A stretch of DNA of 64,000 nucleotides. It comes from Tistrella mobilis. Its GTDB lineage: Bacteria; Pseudomonadota; Alphaproteobacteria; Tistrellales; Tistrellaceae. This document shows, in pieces, positions 47,342 through 55,604 of the stretch. How positions within the stretch are numbered: the stretch's first letter is position 1; each line of letters begins with the position of its first letter. The position numbers and the translations under genes are program-made. Under the pieces are notes generated by a model. That model was not told the DNA's origin. It made no database searches and saw only the letters and a program-made list of their open reading frames with translations. Location of the stretch: the NCBI RefSeq assembly GCF_041468085.1, contig NZ_CP121017.1:4127501-4191500 (forward strand), given 5' to 3'.

Positions 47342-47977
47342 ATGCCCCTGTCCCAGCCCGTGAACCGCCGCCACATCCACACCCGCCAGATCGATCTCCG
47401 CGGCTATGAGCGCGAAGACGGGCTCTGGGACATCGAGGCACATCTGACCGACGTGAAGACCTATCCGATCGACAACCGCTGGCGCGGCCAGATCGACCCG
47501 GGCACGCCGATCCACGATATGTGGATCCGGCTGACCATCGATATCGGCTTCGAGATCAAGGCGATCGAGGCAGTGATGGATCACACGCCCTATTCGATCT
47601 GCGGGGATGTCGCCATCAATTTTCAGCGTCTGGTCGGGCTGAAGATCGCCCCGGGCTGGACCAAGGCGATCCGCCAGCGGGTCGGCGGCGTGCATGGCTG
47701 CACGCATCTGGTCGAGATGATGCGCCCACTGGGCACCGTCGCGTTTCAGACGCTCTATCCGGCACTGGAACGCCGCCGTCGCGAGGCCAATGACCGCGTC
47801 GCGGCCATGGCCCATACCGAGACCGTGGCCCGTACCGGAACAGACGATACGGCGCCGGCCGCCCTGCCGCCACGACCGGCACCGAAACCGCCTGCTCACC
47901 TGAATACCTGTCACGCCCTGGCAGCGGACGGAGAGGTTGTCAGGCAGCATTATCCTGAGTGGTATACGGGCGGCTGA
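47342..47977 (+). CDS. DUF2889 family protein
   Basis: A 211-residue soluble protein. ATG at 47342 is preceded by GAGGAG. The domain spans about 8-195, with RRHIHTRQIDLRGYEREDGL, GTPIHDMWIRLTIDIGFEI and GLKIAPGWTKAI, and conserved Cys/His in GGVHGCTHLVEMM. Function unknown to me; the His/Cys content hints at metal binding. Its 3' end overlaps the convergent ribbon-helix-helix gene by 38 bases. Confidence 0.86.
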   Translation: MPLSQPVNRRHIHTRQIDLRGYEREDGLWDIEAHLTDVKTYPIDNRWRGQIDPGTPIHDMWIRLTIDIGFEIKAIEAVMDHTPYSICGDVAINFQRLVGLKIAPGWTKAIRQRVGGVHGCTHLVEMMRPLGTVAFQTLYPALERRRREANDRVAAMAHTETVARTGTDDTAPAALPPRPAPKPPAHLNTCHALAADGEVVRQHYPEWYTGG

Positions 47978-48326
47978 CCGGCGCCATCGGCCGTCCGTCA
48001 CCGCCGCGCGCAGCCGCCAGACGCTCCAGACGCCGCTGCACCGCCGTCCGATCCGCCCGCCCCGGCCGCATCGCCTTGCCGTGACCCGCACGCGCATGCC
48101 CCTGCTCGGTCGATGCCGCCCGGTAGTAGTTCATGATGAACACCCGGATCGCCGCCGTCAGGGTCGATTCGCGCCGGGTCGAGTTGACCATGGTGGCCAG
48201 CTCGTGGATCCGGCAGCCCTCACGCTGGCAGATCTCGGTCAGCGCGTCCCACATATCCGCCTCAAGACGGATGCTGGTACGGCGCCCTTCGACGACGACG
48301 TTGCGGTTGATAAGTGAACTGGACAT
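47940..48326 (-). CDS. Ribbon-helix-helix (RHH_4-type) DNA-binding protein
   Basis: A 128-residue protein with an N-terminal RHH domain (residues about 5-70: NVVVEGRRTSIRLEADMWD then EICQREGCRIHELATMV) and a hydrophilic tail. This small family is widespread in alphaproteobacteria; its targets are unknown to me. The first strand carries NVVVEGRRTSIRL, which contacts DNA in related proteins. Convergent overlap with DUF2889 (47940-47977). An inverted repeat GGTTGT/ACAACC lies about 95 bases upstream. Confidence 0.86.
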   Translation of the reverse strand: MSSSLINRNVVVEGRRTSIRLEADMWDALTEICQREGCRIHELATMVNSTRRESTLTAAIRVFIMNYYRAASTEQGHARAGHGKAMRPGRADRTAVQRRLERLAAARGGDGRPMAPVSRPYTTQDNAA

Positions 48327-48420
48327 CGTGCCTATCGCCCCCCTTAAGTCCCCGGCCCCTCCGGCCGGATGTCTCCCCGACGACACCTTTACGCGAAAAT
48401 TGGTCGATCTTTTTATTTAA

Positions 48421-48438
48421 GGTTGTATTAGCACAACC
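48421..48438. promoter_or_regulatory. Inverted repeat upstream of the RHH gene
   Basis: GGTTGT (48421-48426) and ACAACC (48433-48438), perfect, around ATTAGC, in an AT-rich stretch (48391-48435) inside the 164-base gap between the RHH gene and bolA. A candidate RHH autoregulatory site and part of its promoter. Confidence 0.4.
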
Positions 48439-48490
48439 GCGACGCGTTTCAAAGGGCAATCGCATGCCGGTTGCATCCGGCAGCGGTTGC

Positions 48491-48772
48491 CTATCTGCTC
48501 TGCCCGGCCTCAGCCGGCGTGCGGGTGACGAGCGCCAAAGCGTGAACCCGCTCCGCCAATTCCTCGGCCAGAACCTCGTAGACCCGGCGCTGACGCATCA
48601 CGCGGGTCAGACCATCAAAGGCCACGGTCACGATCTCGACCCGGAAATGTGTTTCGCCGCCGGGCTGATGGCCCGCATGGCCGGCATGGCGGTCACTCTC
48701 ATCGGTGATCACCAGCCGCTCAGGCGCAAAGGCGGCCGTCAGCTTGGTCTCGATCCGCTCCCTGATGGTCAT
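48491..48772 (-). CDS. bolA: BolA family protein
   Basis: A 93-residue BolA-like protein from ATG at 48772 (MTIRERIETKLTAAFAPERL). The BolA fold is visible: LVITDESDRHAGHAGHQPGG with the conserved His pair, ETHFRVEIVTVAFDGLTRV and RRVYEVLAEEL. BolA proteins work with monothiol glutaredoxins in iron-sulfur and stress pathways. It is the usual gene beside the J-domain/cobS/cobT cluster in alphaproteobacteria, though here an HTH gene intervenes. Confidence 0.92.
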   Translation of the reverse strand: MTIRERIETKLTAAFAPERLVITDESDRHAGHAGHQPGGETHFRVEIVTVAFDGLTRVMRQRRVYEVLAEELAERVHALALVTRTPAEAGQSR

Positions 48773-49180
48773 GTCGGCACAGGCCTCCGCATTCTCAAGG
48801 TCATATCCCGATGATACTGCAATTCCCGTCGCCGCGCGCGGCCCAGGCGATGTATCAAGCCTGATGCGCGCACCGGGGCCGGGTCGCCTCACGTATAAGT
48901 ATCATACCGGGACAATCTGTCTCATTTTGGCACAAGCGTTTCACGATCAAACAGGGACAGGAACACAGCCGCACAGCGAATGCCTCGGCGAAGCACAGGA
49001 TGGGAAACCCTTTTCTCCCGAAGTGGACATCCGGGGAACCCGATCCACCGGCAAACGTTAAGCGCACATTAACCGCAGCCCTGATGATCCTGGCGCGCGC
49101 GCCGGAAAATCGGTCCCGAACGCGCGTTTCCAGTCGCACATCATACCACTGGAACGCAAGCAGGTCTTGCGCAGGGGTTT

Positions 49181-49197
49181 TTGGCACACCCTTTGCT
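49181..49197 (+). promoter_or_regulatory. Sigma-54 promoter of the HTH regulator
   Basis: TTGGCACACCCTTTGCTT matches the consensus YTGGCACR-N4-TTGCW at every conserved position: the GG (49183-49184) and GC (49195-49196) are exactly ten bases apart, as sigma-54 requires. Transcription would begin near 49208, about 130 bases before the ATG at 49340. No IHF site or enhancer-binding-protein site can be named from sequence alone. Confidence 0.75.
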
Positions 49198-49324
49198 TGT
49201 AAACCGGCGGAGCAGGGGCGACCAGCCGGGAACACGGAACCGCACCCAGGCCGACACTACGGACGAATTGCGGACGAGGCGGAACGCTCCCCACGTCAAT
49301 CTCTCAACCAACACCCTGATCAAA

Positions 49325-49336
49325 GAGGGATCCCTC
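49325..49336 (+). promoter_or_regulatory. Palindrome over the ribosome-binding site of the HTH gene
   Basis: GAGGGATCCCTC, a perfect 12-base palindrome (49325-49336), includes the only good Shine-Dalgarno-like sequence and ends three bases before the ATG at 49340. In RNA it could pair with itself; in DNA it could bind the dimeric HTH product. Confidence 0.55.
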
Positions 49337-49339
49337 CCC

Positions 49340-49708
49340 ATGAAGACCACCAAGAGCCGGGCCCAGGAAGTCGATCGTTACGTCGGTGCGCGGATCCGCG
49401 AGCGCCGCATCATGCTGGGCCTGACCCAGCAGCAGCTGGCTGACATGATCGGCGTGACCTACCAGCAGGCCCACAAGTACGAGCGCGGCATCAACCGCAT
49501 CGCCGCCGGTCGTCTCTACGACATCGCGCAGGCCCTGGGCGTCACCATCTCCTACTTCTTCGAGGGTCTGGAGCAGGGCGGTCAGGTTGAGATGACCCCG
49601 CGTCAGCGCATGTGCCTGGAACTGGCCCGCAACTTCTCGATGATCCAGAACGGCAAGCATCAGGAAGCGCTGAGCACTCTTGCCCGCAGCCTGGCCGACG
49701 CCTCCTGA
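49340..49708 (+). CDS. Small Cro/CI-type HTH transcriptional regulator
   Basis: A 122-residue protein whose residues about 14-75 form a Xre/SinR-like HTH: YVGARIRERRIMLGLTQQQL, then VTYQQAHKYERGINRI. A conserved C-terminal extension ends in LARSLADAS. This compact regulator is common in alphaproteobacteria, but I cannot name its targets. Its gene follows a sigma-54 promoter, unusual for this family, and has a palindrome over its RBS. It sits inside the bolA-dnaJ-cobS-cobT neighbourhood. Confidence 0.9.
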   Translation: MKTTKSRAQEVDRYVGARIRERRIMLGLTQQQLADMIGVTYQQAHKYERGINRIAAGRLYDIAQALGVTISYFFEGLEQGGQVEMTPRQRMCLELARNFSMIQNGKHQEALSTLARSLADAS

Positions 49709-49755
49709 TTCCACGCACGACCGACACGGGCGCCGCGGCGCCCGGTGCAGATCCG

Positions 49756-49799
49756 GAACGCCCGCGTGACCGCCCGAACGGCCGGTCGCGCGGGCGTTC
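49756..49799 (+). terminator. Terminator-like hairpin after the HTH gene
   Basis: An 11-base perfect stem (49756-49766 with 49789-49799) extends inward with one wobble pair to about 17 pairs. It lies 48 bases after the HTH gene stop and before the J-domain gene. Its core ACGCCCGCG matches the secA hairpin. There is no T-run. Confidence 0.6.
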
Positions 49800-49892
49800 G
49801 GCGTCTGGATGGATCGCTTGCGCATTTTTCCCGACGGCCGGCATTGTCCGGGCACTTGCCGCACCGCACCCCGTGACGCATATTTTGCCGTC

Positions 49893-50504
49893 ATGGCGAT
49901 CGACCTCTTCAGCATCCGGCGCACCGCCGCCTACGCTCCCGACGGAACCCGGCTCTGCGATTGCGAGGGCTGCGGAGAGGAAGGTGCGTTCCGCGCGCCC
50001 AAATCACGTGACCGGCTGCGGGACTACTACTTTTTTTGCCTGGAGCATGTCCGCGCCTACAACAAGGGCTGGGACTACTTCAAGGGATTGAGTTCGGCCG
50101 AGATCGACCGTCACCTGCATGACGACATGACCTGGCACCGTCCGTCCTGGCCCTTCGCCAGCGCCGATCGCGACCAGGCCGACGAGATTGCCCGTGCGGC
50201 GGCCCAGATGTTCCGTGAAGGCCGGACCAGTGACCCCTTCGGCATGTTCGGTGCTGCCGGTCGCGCGGCCGAGCGCGTGCGCGCCGCCGCCGAAGCGCGC
50301 TTCACGCCCGATGAGCGCCAGGCCTTCAAGACACTGGGCATCGACCCGACCCGCGATCTGCCGCAGATCAAGGACCACTACAAGAAACTCGCCAAACGGC
50401 TGCACCCCGACGTCACCGGCGGCGACGCCGCGTCGGAGGAACGCATGAAATCGGTGAACCAGGCCTATTCCTTTTTGATGCACCGCGCGTCAGACTGGAC
50501 CTGA
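49893..50504 (+). CDS. J-domain protein with N-terminal Cys/His cluster
   Basis: A 203-residue protein with the J domain at its C-terminus (about 140-203; [20 protein letters not shown], then [13 protein letters not shown] with the essential HPD). The N-terminus carries DCEGCG and, after a spacer, [11 protein letters not shown]: a CxxC...CxxH pattern that suggests a treble-clef zinc site. It would recruit DnaK to a client; placement in front of cobS-cobT suggests the client could be the cobaltochelatase, which I infer only from position. Confidence 0.88.
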   Translation: MAIDLFSIRRTAAYAPDGTRLCDCEGCGEEGAFRAPKSRDRLRDYYFFCLEHVRAYNKGWDYFKGLSSAEIDRHLHDDMTWHRPSWPFASADRDQADEIARAAAQMFREGRTSDPFGMFGAAGRAAERVRAAAEARFTPDERQAFKTLGIDPTRDLPQIKDHYKKLAKRLHPDVTGGDAASEERMKSVNQAYSFLMHRASDWT

Positions 50505-50668
50505 ACCGGTGCCGTTCCCCGACCGGATGGGGATACGCGTGCCGAGATCAGGAGTTGCCCGCCGACGGCCCTGTCGGCCGCGGCCTTCACCTGCACCTCC
50601 CCGTGCGGGGCCGGCCGTGTCGTCCATCCGTTTCGTCCCCGCCTTCCCCAGTGGAGATCCTCTTCATC

Positions 50669-51658
50669 ATGGCTTCCGAGACCCTGGCCGCCCCGACCCC
50701 GAACACGCCGGATATCAAGGTGTCTGTGCGACAGGTCTTCGGCATCGACAGCGACATGGAGGTGCCGGCATTCAGCGACCGCAGCGAGCATGTGCCCGAT
50801 CTGGATCAGACCTACCGCTTCCAGCCCGACGTCACCCTCGCCATTCTTGCGGGTTTCGCCTTTAACCGCCGCGTGATGATCCAGGGCTATCACGGCACCG
50901 GCAAGTCGACCCATATCGAGCAGGTCGCGGCCCGGCTGAACTGGCCCTGTGTGCGCGTCAACCTCGACAGCCATATCAGCCGCATCGACCTGATCGGCAA
51001 GGACGCCATCGTGCTGCGCGACGGCAAGCAGGTGACCGAATACAAGGAGGGCATCCTGCCCTTCTGCCTGCAGCGTCCGACCGCGCTGGTCTTCGACGAA
51101 TATGATGCCGGTCGCGCCGATGTGATGTTCGTGATCCAGCGCATTCTGGAAAATGAGGGCAAGCTGACCCTGGTTGAACAGAACAAGGTCATCCGCCCGC
51201 ATCCCTATTTCCGGATCTTCGCCACCGCCAATACGGTGGGCCTGGGTGATACGACCGGCCTCTATCACGGCACCCAGCAGATCAACCAGGGCCAGATGGA
51301 CCGCTGGAACGTGGTGGTCACGCTGAACTATCTGGCGCCCGACGAAGAGAGCGCGATCGTGCTCTCCAAGCTGCCGGAATTCGACAATGCCGACGGCCAC
51401 AAGACCGTGCGGTCGATGGTCGCCCTGGCCGACCTTACCCGCAGCGCCTTCATCAATGGCGACATCTCGACCGTCATGTCGCCGCGCACCGTGCTGACCT
51501 GGGCCGAGAACTACCGGATCTTCAAGGATCTGCAGCTCGCCTTCCGCTTCACCTTCCTCAACAAGTGTGACGAAGTGGAGCGCCCGCTGATCGCCGAGTA
51601 CTACCAGCGCTGCTTCGGCACCGAGCTGCACGTCCCCGGCATCCGCCACATGGGTTGA
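50669..51658 (+). CDS. cobS: Aerobic cobaltochelatase subunit CobS
   Basis: AAA+ ATPase subunit of the oxygen-dependent cobalt chelatase CobNST, which inserts Co2+ into hydrogenobyrinic acid a,c-diamide. The 329-residue protein carries Walker [10 protein letters not shown] near 75, Walker [11 protein letters not shown] near 143 and the family-specific [16 protein letters not shown]. It starts 164 bases after the J-domain gene; cobT follows five bases later. cobN is not in the window. Confidence 0.96.
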   Translation: MASETLAAPTPNTPDIKVSVRQVFGIDSDMEVPAFSDRSEHVPDLDQTYRFQPDVTLAILAGFAFNRRVMIQGYHGTGKSTHIEQVAARLNWPCVRVNLDSHISRIDLIGKDAIVLRDGKQVTEYKEGILPFCLQRPTALVFDEYDAGRADVMFVIQRILENEGKLTLVEQNKVIRPHPYFRIFATANTVGLGDTTGLYHGTQQINQGQMDRWNVVVTLNYLAPDEESAIVLSKLPEFDNADGHKTVRSMVALADLTRSAFINGDISTVMSPRTVLTWAENYRIFKDLQLAFRFTFLNKCDEVERPLIAEYYQRCFGTELHVPGIRHMG

Positions 51659-51663
51659 GGGAT

Positions 51664-53544
51664 ATGCGCAAGCGCAACGATCCGCAATCCGTCGAGCAGT
51701 TCAAACGTGCCCTGACCAGCACCGTGAAGGCGATGGCCGGCACGCCTCAGCTCGAAGTCGCCTTCACCTTCGAACCGCCGCGGCTGCGTGGCGATCGGGT
51801 GAACCTGCGCGCGCCGATGCGTAACCTGCCGGAACAGCAGGTCGCCCGCATCCGCGGCGAGGCCGACCAGATCGCGCTGCGCGTGCGCCATCACGATGCC
51901 CGCATCCACATGGCCCGCCAACCCCAGGGCGAGCTGTCACGCCGGCTCTATGAAAGCTGTGAACAGCTGCGCATCGAGGCCCTGGGCGGGCGCAACATGA
52001 CGGGCGTGCGCGGCAATCTGGCCCGTTTGCAGGAAGACCAGCTTCGCGAGCAGCCGCAGCGCCTCGCCGTCGACGGCAGCCCGGAATCGCTTTGCGAAGC
52101 GGCTCTGCTGCTGCTGCGCGAGCGCCTGACCGGGGTCCCGACGCCGGAGATCGCCCAGGAACTGGTCGAACACTGGCGCCCGGTGATCGAGAGCAAGGCC
52201 GGCGACGACCTGGCCCGCCTGCCCGAGATCATGGCCGACCAGAAGCGCTTTTCCGAAGGGGTACGCGACCTGCTGTCGGACCTCGACATCGAGGCCGAGA
52301 CCGAAGGCGAGCTCGATGAGGATCGCGAGCCCGACGAGGCCGATGACCAGGCCGAAGCGGAAGCTCAGGAACAGCCCGACGGCGAAGGCGGTGAGCAGTC
52401 GCAGGACGGCGACGACAGTGGCCAGTCGAGCGAGGGGGCACCCGAGACCGGCGACGGCGAGGCCGATGCCGACATGGCGGCCAGCGACCCCGACTCCGAA
52501 AGCGGCGCCGGTGGCGAGGACAGCTCGTCCCGGGTCCGCCCCTGGATGCCGCCCGGATCCAACGAGAACGAAACGGCAGCGGACGTCTATCATCCCTACA
52601 CCACCGAATTCGACGAGGTGGTGGAGGCAAGCGAGCTTGCGACCGAAGACGAGTTGAACCGGCTGCGCGGTCTGCTCGACCAGCAGATGACCAATCTGCA
52701 TGGCGTGATCACCAAGCTCGCCAACCGCCTGCAACGCCGCCTGCTGGCCAAGCAGTCGCGCGGCTGGGAGTTCGATCTCGACGAAGGCCTGCTCGACAGC
52801 TCCAAGCTTGCCCGCGTCGTTGTCCAGCCGCTCTACAGCCAGACCTACAAGCGCGAGCGCGACACCGACTTCCGCGACACGGTGGTCACGCTGCTGATCG
52901 ACAATTCGGGCTCGATGCGCGGCCGGCCGATCTCGGTGGCGGCGATGAGCGCCGACATTCTTGCCCGCACGCTGGAGCGCTGCGGCGTGAAGGTCGAAAT
53001 CCTGGGCTTCACCACCCGGGACTGGAAGGGCGGCCAGTCGCGCAAGAAGTGGCTCGACGGCGGCAAGCCGCAGACGCCGGGCCGGCTCAACGACCTGCGC
53101 CACATCGTCTACAAATCGGCCGACTGGCCGTGGCGGCGGGCGCGGAAGAATCTGGGCCTGATGCTGCGCGAAGGCCTGCTCAAGGAGAATATCGACGGCG
53201 AAGCGATCCTCTGGGCCCATAACCGCCTGCTGGCCCGGCCCGAGAACCGCCGGATCCTGATGGTGATCTCCGATGGTGCGCCGGTCGACGACAGCACCCT
53301 GTCGGTCAACAGTTCGAACTATCTGGACCGCCATCTGCGCCAGGTGATCGAGTGGATCGAGAGCCGTTCGCCGGTCGATCTGGTGGCGATCGGCATCGGC
53401 CACGACGTCACCCGCTACTACAAGCGCGCGGTAACCATCGTCGATGCCGAACAGCTGGGCGGCACGGTGATGAACCAGCTGGCCGAGCTCTTCGACGAAG
53501 ACCAGGGCGGCCGCAGCAGCCGCCCCACCCGCCTCAGACACTGA
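51664..53544 (+). CDS. cobT: Aerobic cobaltochelatase subunit CobT
   Basis: Chelatase partner of CobS, 626 residues from ATG at 51664. Conserved N-terminal half, then a long acidic linker (about 210-300; many Glu/Asp/Gln, e.g. [16 protein letters not shown]) and a C-terminal von Willebrand A domain with the MIDAS motif [13 protein letters not shown] near 415 and [15 protein letters not shown] at 51655 is an alternative start three codons upstream. Followed by a symmetrical hairpin terminator. Confidence 0.96.
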   Translation: MRKRNDPQSVEQFKRALTSTVKAMAGTPQLEVAFTFEPPRLRGDRVNLRAPMRNLPEQQVARIRGEADQIALRVRHHDARIHMARQPQGELSRRLYESCEQLRIEALGGRNMTGVRGNLARLQEDQLREQPQRLAVDGSPESLCEAALLLLRERLTGVPTPEIAQELVEHWRPVIESKAGDDLARLPEIMADQKRFSEGVRDLLSDLDIEAETEGELDEDREPDEADDQAEAEAQEQPDGEGGEQSQDGDDSGQSSEGAPETGDGEADADMAASDPDSESGAGGEDSSSRVRPWMPPGSNENETAADVYHPYTTEFDEVVEASELATEDELNRLRGLLDQQMTNLHGVITKLANRLQRRLLAKQSRGWEFDLDEGLLDSSKLARVVVQPLYSQTYKRERDTDFRDTVVTLLIDNSGSMRGRPISVAAMSADILARTLERCGVKVEILGFTTRDWKGGQSRKKWLDGGKPQTPGRLNDLRHIVYKSADWPWRRARKNLGLMLREGLLKENIDGEAILWAHNRLLARPENRRILMVISDGAPVDDSTLSVNSSNYLDRHLRQVIEWIESRSPVDLVAIGIGHDVTRYYKRAVTIVDAEQLGGTVMNQLAELFDEDQGGRSSRPTRLRH

Positions 53545-53570
53545 CCGGCCGTCACCGGCAGGACGACGGA

Positions 53571-53600
53571 AAGGGCGGGCCTCTGTGGAGGCCCGCCCTT
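53571..53600. terminator. Terminator between cobT and the amidohydrolase gene
   Basis: Twelve-base perfect arms (53571-53582 with 53589-53600), AAGGGCGGGCCT and its complement, around CTGTGG. A short pyrimidine run CTTCCTT follows on the plus strand. It lies 26 bases after the cobT stop and 26 before the convergent amidohydrolase stop, so may serve both. Confidence 0.75.
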
Positions 53601-53626
53601 CTTCCTTCAGGCACTGTCGAAGCCGC

Positions 53627-54886
53627 TTACCGCGCCACCAGCACCCGCCCTTCCTTCATCACCAGCCGGATGGTCTCGTCGGGTCGCGACCAGGGCGCGA
53701 TATCGTGAAGGACGTCGCCATCGACCACGATCAGGTCGGCGAGCAGGCCCGGTTCGACCCGGCCGATGCGGTCGGCCATGCGGAACAGATCAGCGGCAAT
53801 TGTGGTTGCCGAGCGGATCACGTCGATCGGCGCCTGGACCTGGGCTCGCAGGGCGAATTCGGTCAGCTGGCGGCGATGCATGATACCGAGCAGATCGGTT
53901 CCGAAGGCAATCTTGACCCCGCCCGCATGGGCAAGGCGCAGCGCCTCACGGCCGGCATCCAGCACGTCATAAACCTTGCGATGCAGATCGGCCGGCATGC
54001 CTGCCGCCAGCCCCTCCTCGGCCAGGGCCGAATAGGTCGCGAGCGTCGGCACCAGCCAGCGGCCCTTCTCCACGAACAGCCGCACCGAGCTTTCGTCGAG
54101 CAGATTGCCGTGCTCGATCGAGGTGATGCCCGCCTCCAGCGCCCGGTTGATTGCGCGGGCGGTATAGGCATGCCCCATGACCGGAATGTTGGCGGCCTCG
54201 GCCTCTTCCACCGCCGCGTAGAGTTCTTCCATCGCGAACTGGGTGCTGTCGATCCGGTCGGTCGGCGAGGCGACGCCGCCCGAGACCATCAGCTTGATAT
54301 GGGTGGCGCCGGTGCGGATCAGATCACGGCAGGCCCGGCGCATCTCGGGCACGCCGTCGCAGACCCGGCCGAGACCTGCACAGCAGAAGCACTCGCCCAG
54401 TTCCTGCTGGCCGGGCCCGCGCATGTCGGCATGACCGCCGGTCTGCGAGAGCGCCTTGCCGCAATAGAGCAGCCGCGGACCGGGCAGCGCGCCTTCCGCC
54501 ACCGCCCTGGCCAGCCCCCAATCGGCGCCACCGGCATCTCGCACGGTGGTAAAGCCGCGCTCCAGCATGCCCTTCAACACATCGGCGGTGTGGACCGTGA
54601 CGTAGAAGGGCGACATCCGGCCGAGTTCGGCGAAGTTGGGCGTGATCGCCGTGACATGGACATGAGCGTCGCACAGGCCCGGCATCAGCACCTTGCCACC
54701 AAGGTCGATCACCTCGGCATCGGCGGCGGCCATGCGGTCGGCATCGGGGGCGACGGCGCGGATCACGCCCCCCTCGACCCAGACCGACTGACCGTCGAGA
54801 TAGCGGCCGGCAACCACATCAAGTACCCGGGCATTCCGGAAGACTGTACCGGCCCGCCGGGGCTCGGTCTTCAAGGCGGAGGTCAT
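53627..54886 (-). CDS. Metal-dependent amidohydrolase
   Basis: A 419-residue member of the amidohydrolase superfamily, from ATG at 54886. Metal-site motifs: DAHVHV near 75-80, HIKLMVSGG (the bridging Lys) near 200, VMGHAYT, SIEHGNL and an Asp in AFGTDLLGI. The overall pattern fits the prolidase/imidazolonepropionase-like group of peptide- and amide-hydrolases. The gene is last in the tetR-livJHMGF unit, 13 bases after livF, so it probably processes what that transporter imports. Substrate not assignable. Confidence 0.86.
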   Translation of the reverse strand: MTSALKTEPRRAGTVFRNARVLDVVAGRYLDGQSVWVEGGVIRAVAPDADRMAAADAEVIDLGGKVLMPGLCDAHVHVTAITPNFAELGRMSPFYVTVHTADVLKGMLERGFTTVRDAGGADWGLARAVAEGALPGPRLLYCGKALSQTGGHADMRGPGQQELGECFCCAGLGRVCDGVPEMRRACRDLIRTGATHIKLMVSGGVASPTDRIDSTQFAMEELYAAVEEAEAANIPVMGHAYTARAINRALEAGITSIEHGNLLDESSVRLFVEKGRWLVPTLATYSALAEEGLAAGMPADLHRKVYDVLDAGREALRLAHAGGVKIAFGTDLLGIMHRRQLTEFALRAQVQAPIDVIRSATTIAADLFRMADRIGRVEPGLLADLIVVDGDVLHDIAPWSRPDETIRLVMKEGRVLVAR

Positions 54887-54899
54887 GAATGGATCATCC

Positions 54900-55604
54900 T
54901 CAATGGGTGCCGAGATAGAGATCGGCCATACGTTCATCGGCAAGCAGGCGTTCGGCGGTGTCGTGGATCACCACCCGTCCGGTATCCAGGATGTAGCCGC
55001 GATCGCTGATCGCGAGCGCCTGACGCGCGCGCTGTTCGACCAGCAGCGCCGAGACCCCCAGCCCCGGCAGGCCGCGGATCAGCTCCAGCACCTCGTGGAC
55101 CAGGGCGGGCGACAGCGCCGCCGTCGGCTCGTCCAGGATCATCAGCTTCGGTGCCGGCATCAGGGCCCGGGCGAAGGCCAGCTGCTGACGTTCGCCGCCC
55201 GACAGGGCGCCCGCGCGGGTGCGGCGGCGTTCGGCCAGGGCGGGGAAGCGGTCGAACATTTCCCCGATCCGGCGGCGACGATCGGCCACGCCCTCCACCA
55301 CCTGGAGGTTCTCGGTGACGGTCAGGGTCGGGAACACGTTCTCAACCTGCGGCACATAGACCACCCCCAGATCGATACGCTTCTCGGCCGGGACACCCAG
55401 AAGCGGCACATCACCCAGGCGCATCTCGCCGCGCACCCGGGTGAGCAGCCCCATCAGCGCCTTGACCAGGGTCGACTTGCCCGAACCGTTGGTGCCGGCA
55501 ATGGTTACGATCTCCAGAGCATCGACATGGAGCGAGATGCCCGAGACGATGTCGACCTCGCCATAGCCGGCGGCCAGATCCGAGACGGTGAGCAGCCGGC
55601 TCAT
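54900..55604 (-). CDS. livF: Branched-chain amino acid-type ABC transporter ATPase LivF
   Basis: A 234-residue ABC ATPase. Walker A GTNGSGKST, signature LSGGERQQLAFARALM and Walker B LMILDEPTAALSP are intact; the sequence starts MSRLLTVSDLAAGYGEVDIV as LivF proteins do. Its start overlaps the stop of livG by four bases. Pairs with LivG on the cytoplasmic face of LivHM. Confidence 0.95.
   Translation of the reverse strand: MSRLLTVSDLAAGYGEVDIVSGISLHVDALEIVTIAGTNGSGKSTLVKALMGLLTRVRGEMRLGDVPLLGVPAEKRIDLGVVYVPQVENVFPTLTVTENLQVVEGVADRRRRIGEMFDRFPALAERRRTRAGALSGGERQQLAFARALMPAPKLMILDEPTAALSPALVHEVLELIRGLPGLGVSALLVEQRARQALAISDRGYILDTGRVVIHDTAERLLADERMADLYLGTH

Larger units (their letters stand above)
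48773..49339. other. Long regulatory gap between bolA and the HTH gene
   Basis: 567 bases, the longest non-coding stretch in the window, and locally AT-enriched (for example 48890-48950). It contains the sigma-54 promoter (separate entry), a second TTGGCACA at 48927 that lacks a proper -12 box, and a 12-base perfect palindrome over the ribosome-binding site of the HTH gene. Open frames here are short and poor in coding bias. I see no ncRNA signature I can name. Confidence 0.6.

Noticed and set aside
48921-48940. A second sigma-54-like site, TTGGCACAAGCGTTTCA
   Set aside because: The -24 box is good but the required GC at the -12 position is replaced by TC, so the essential contact is missing.
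50505-50668. A cobalamin riboswitch in front of cobS
   Set aside because: No B12-box-like conserved core (GCCACTG) is present and the gap is only 164 bases of GC-rich sequence.
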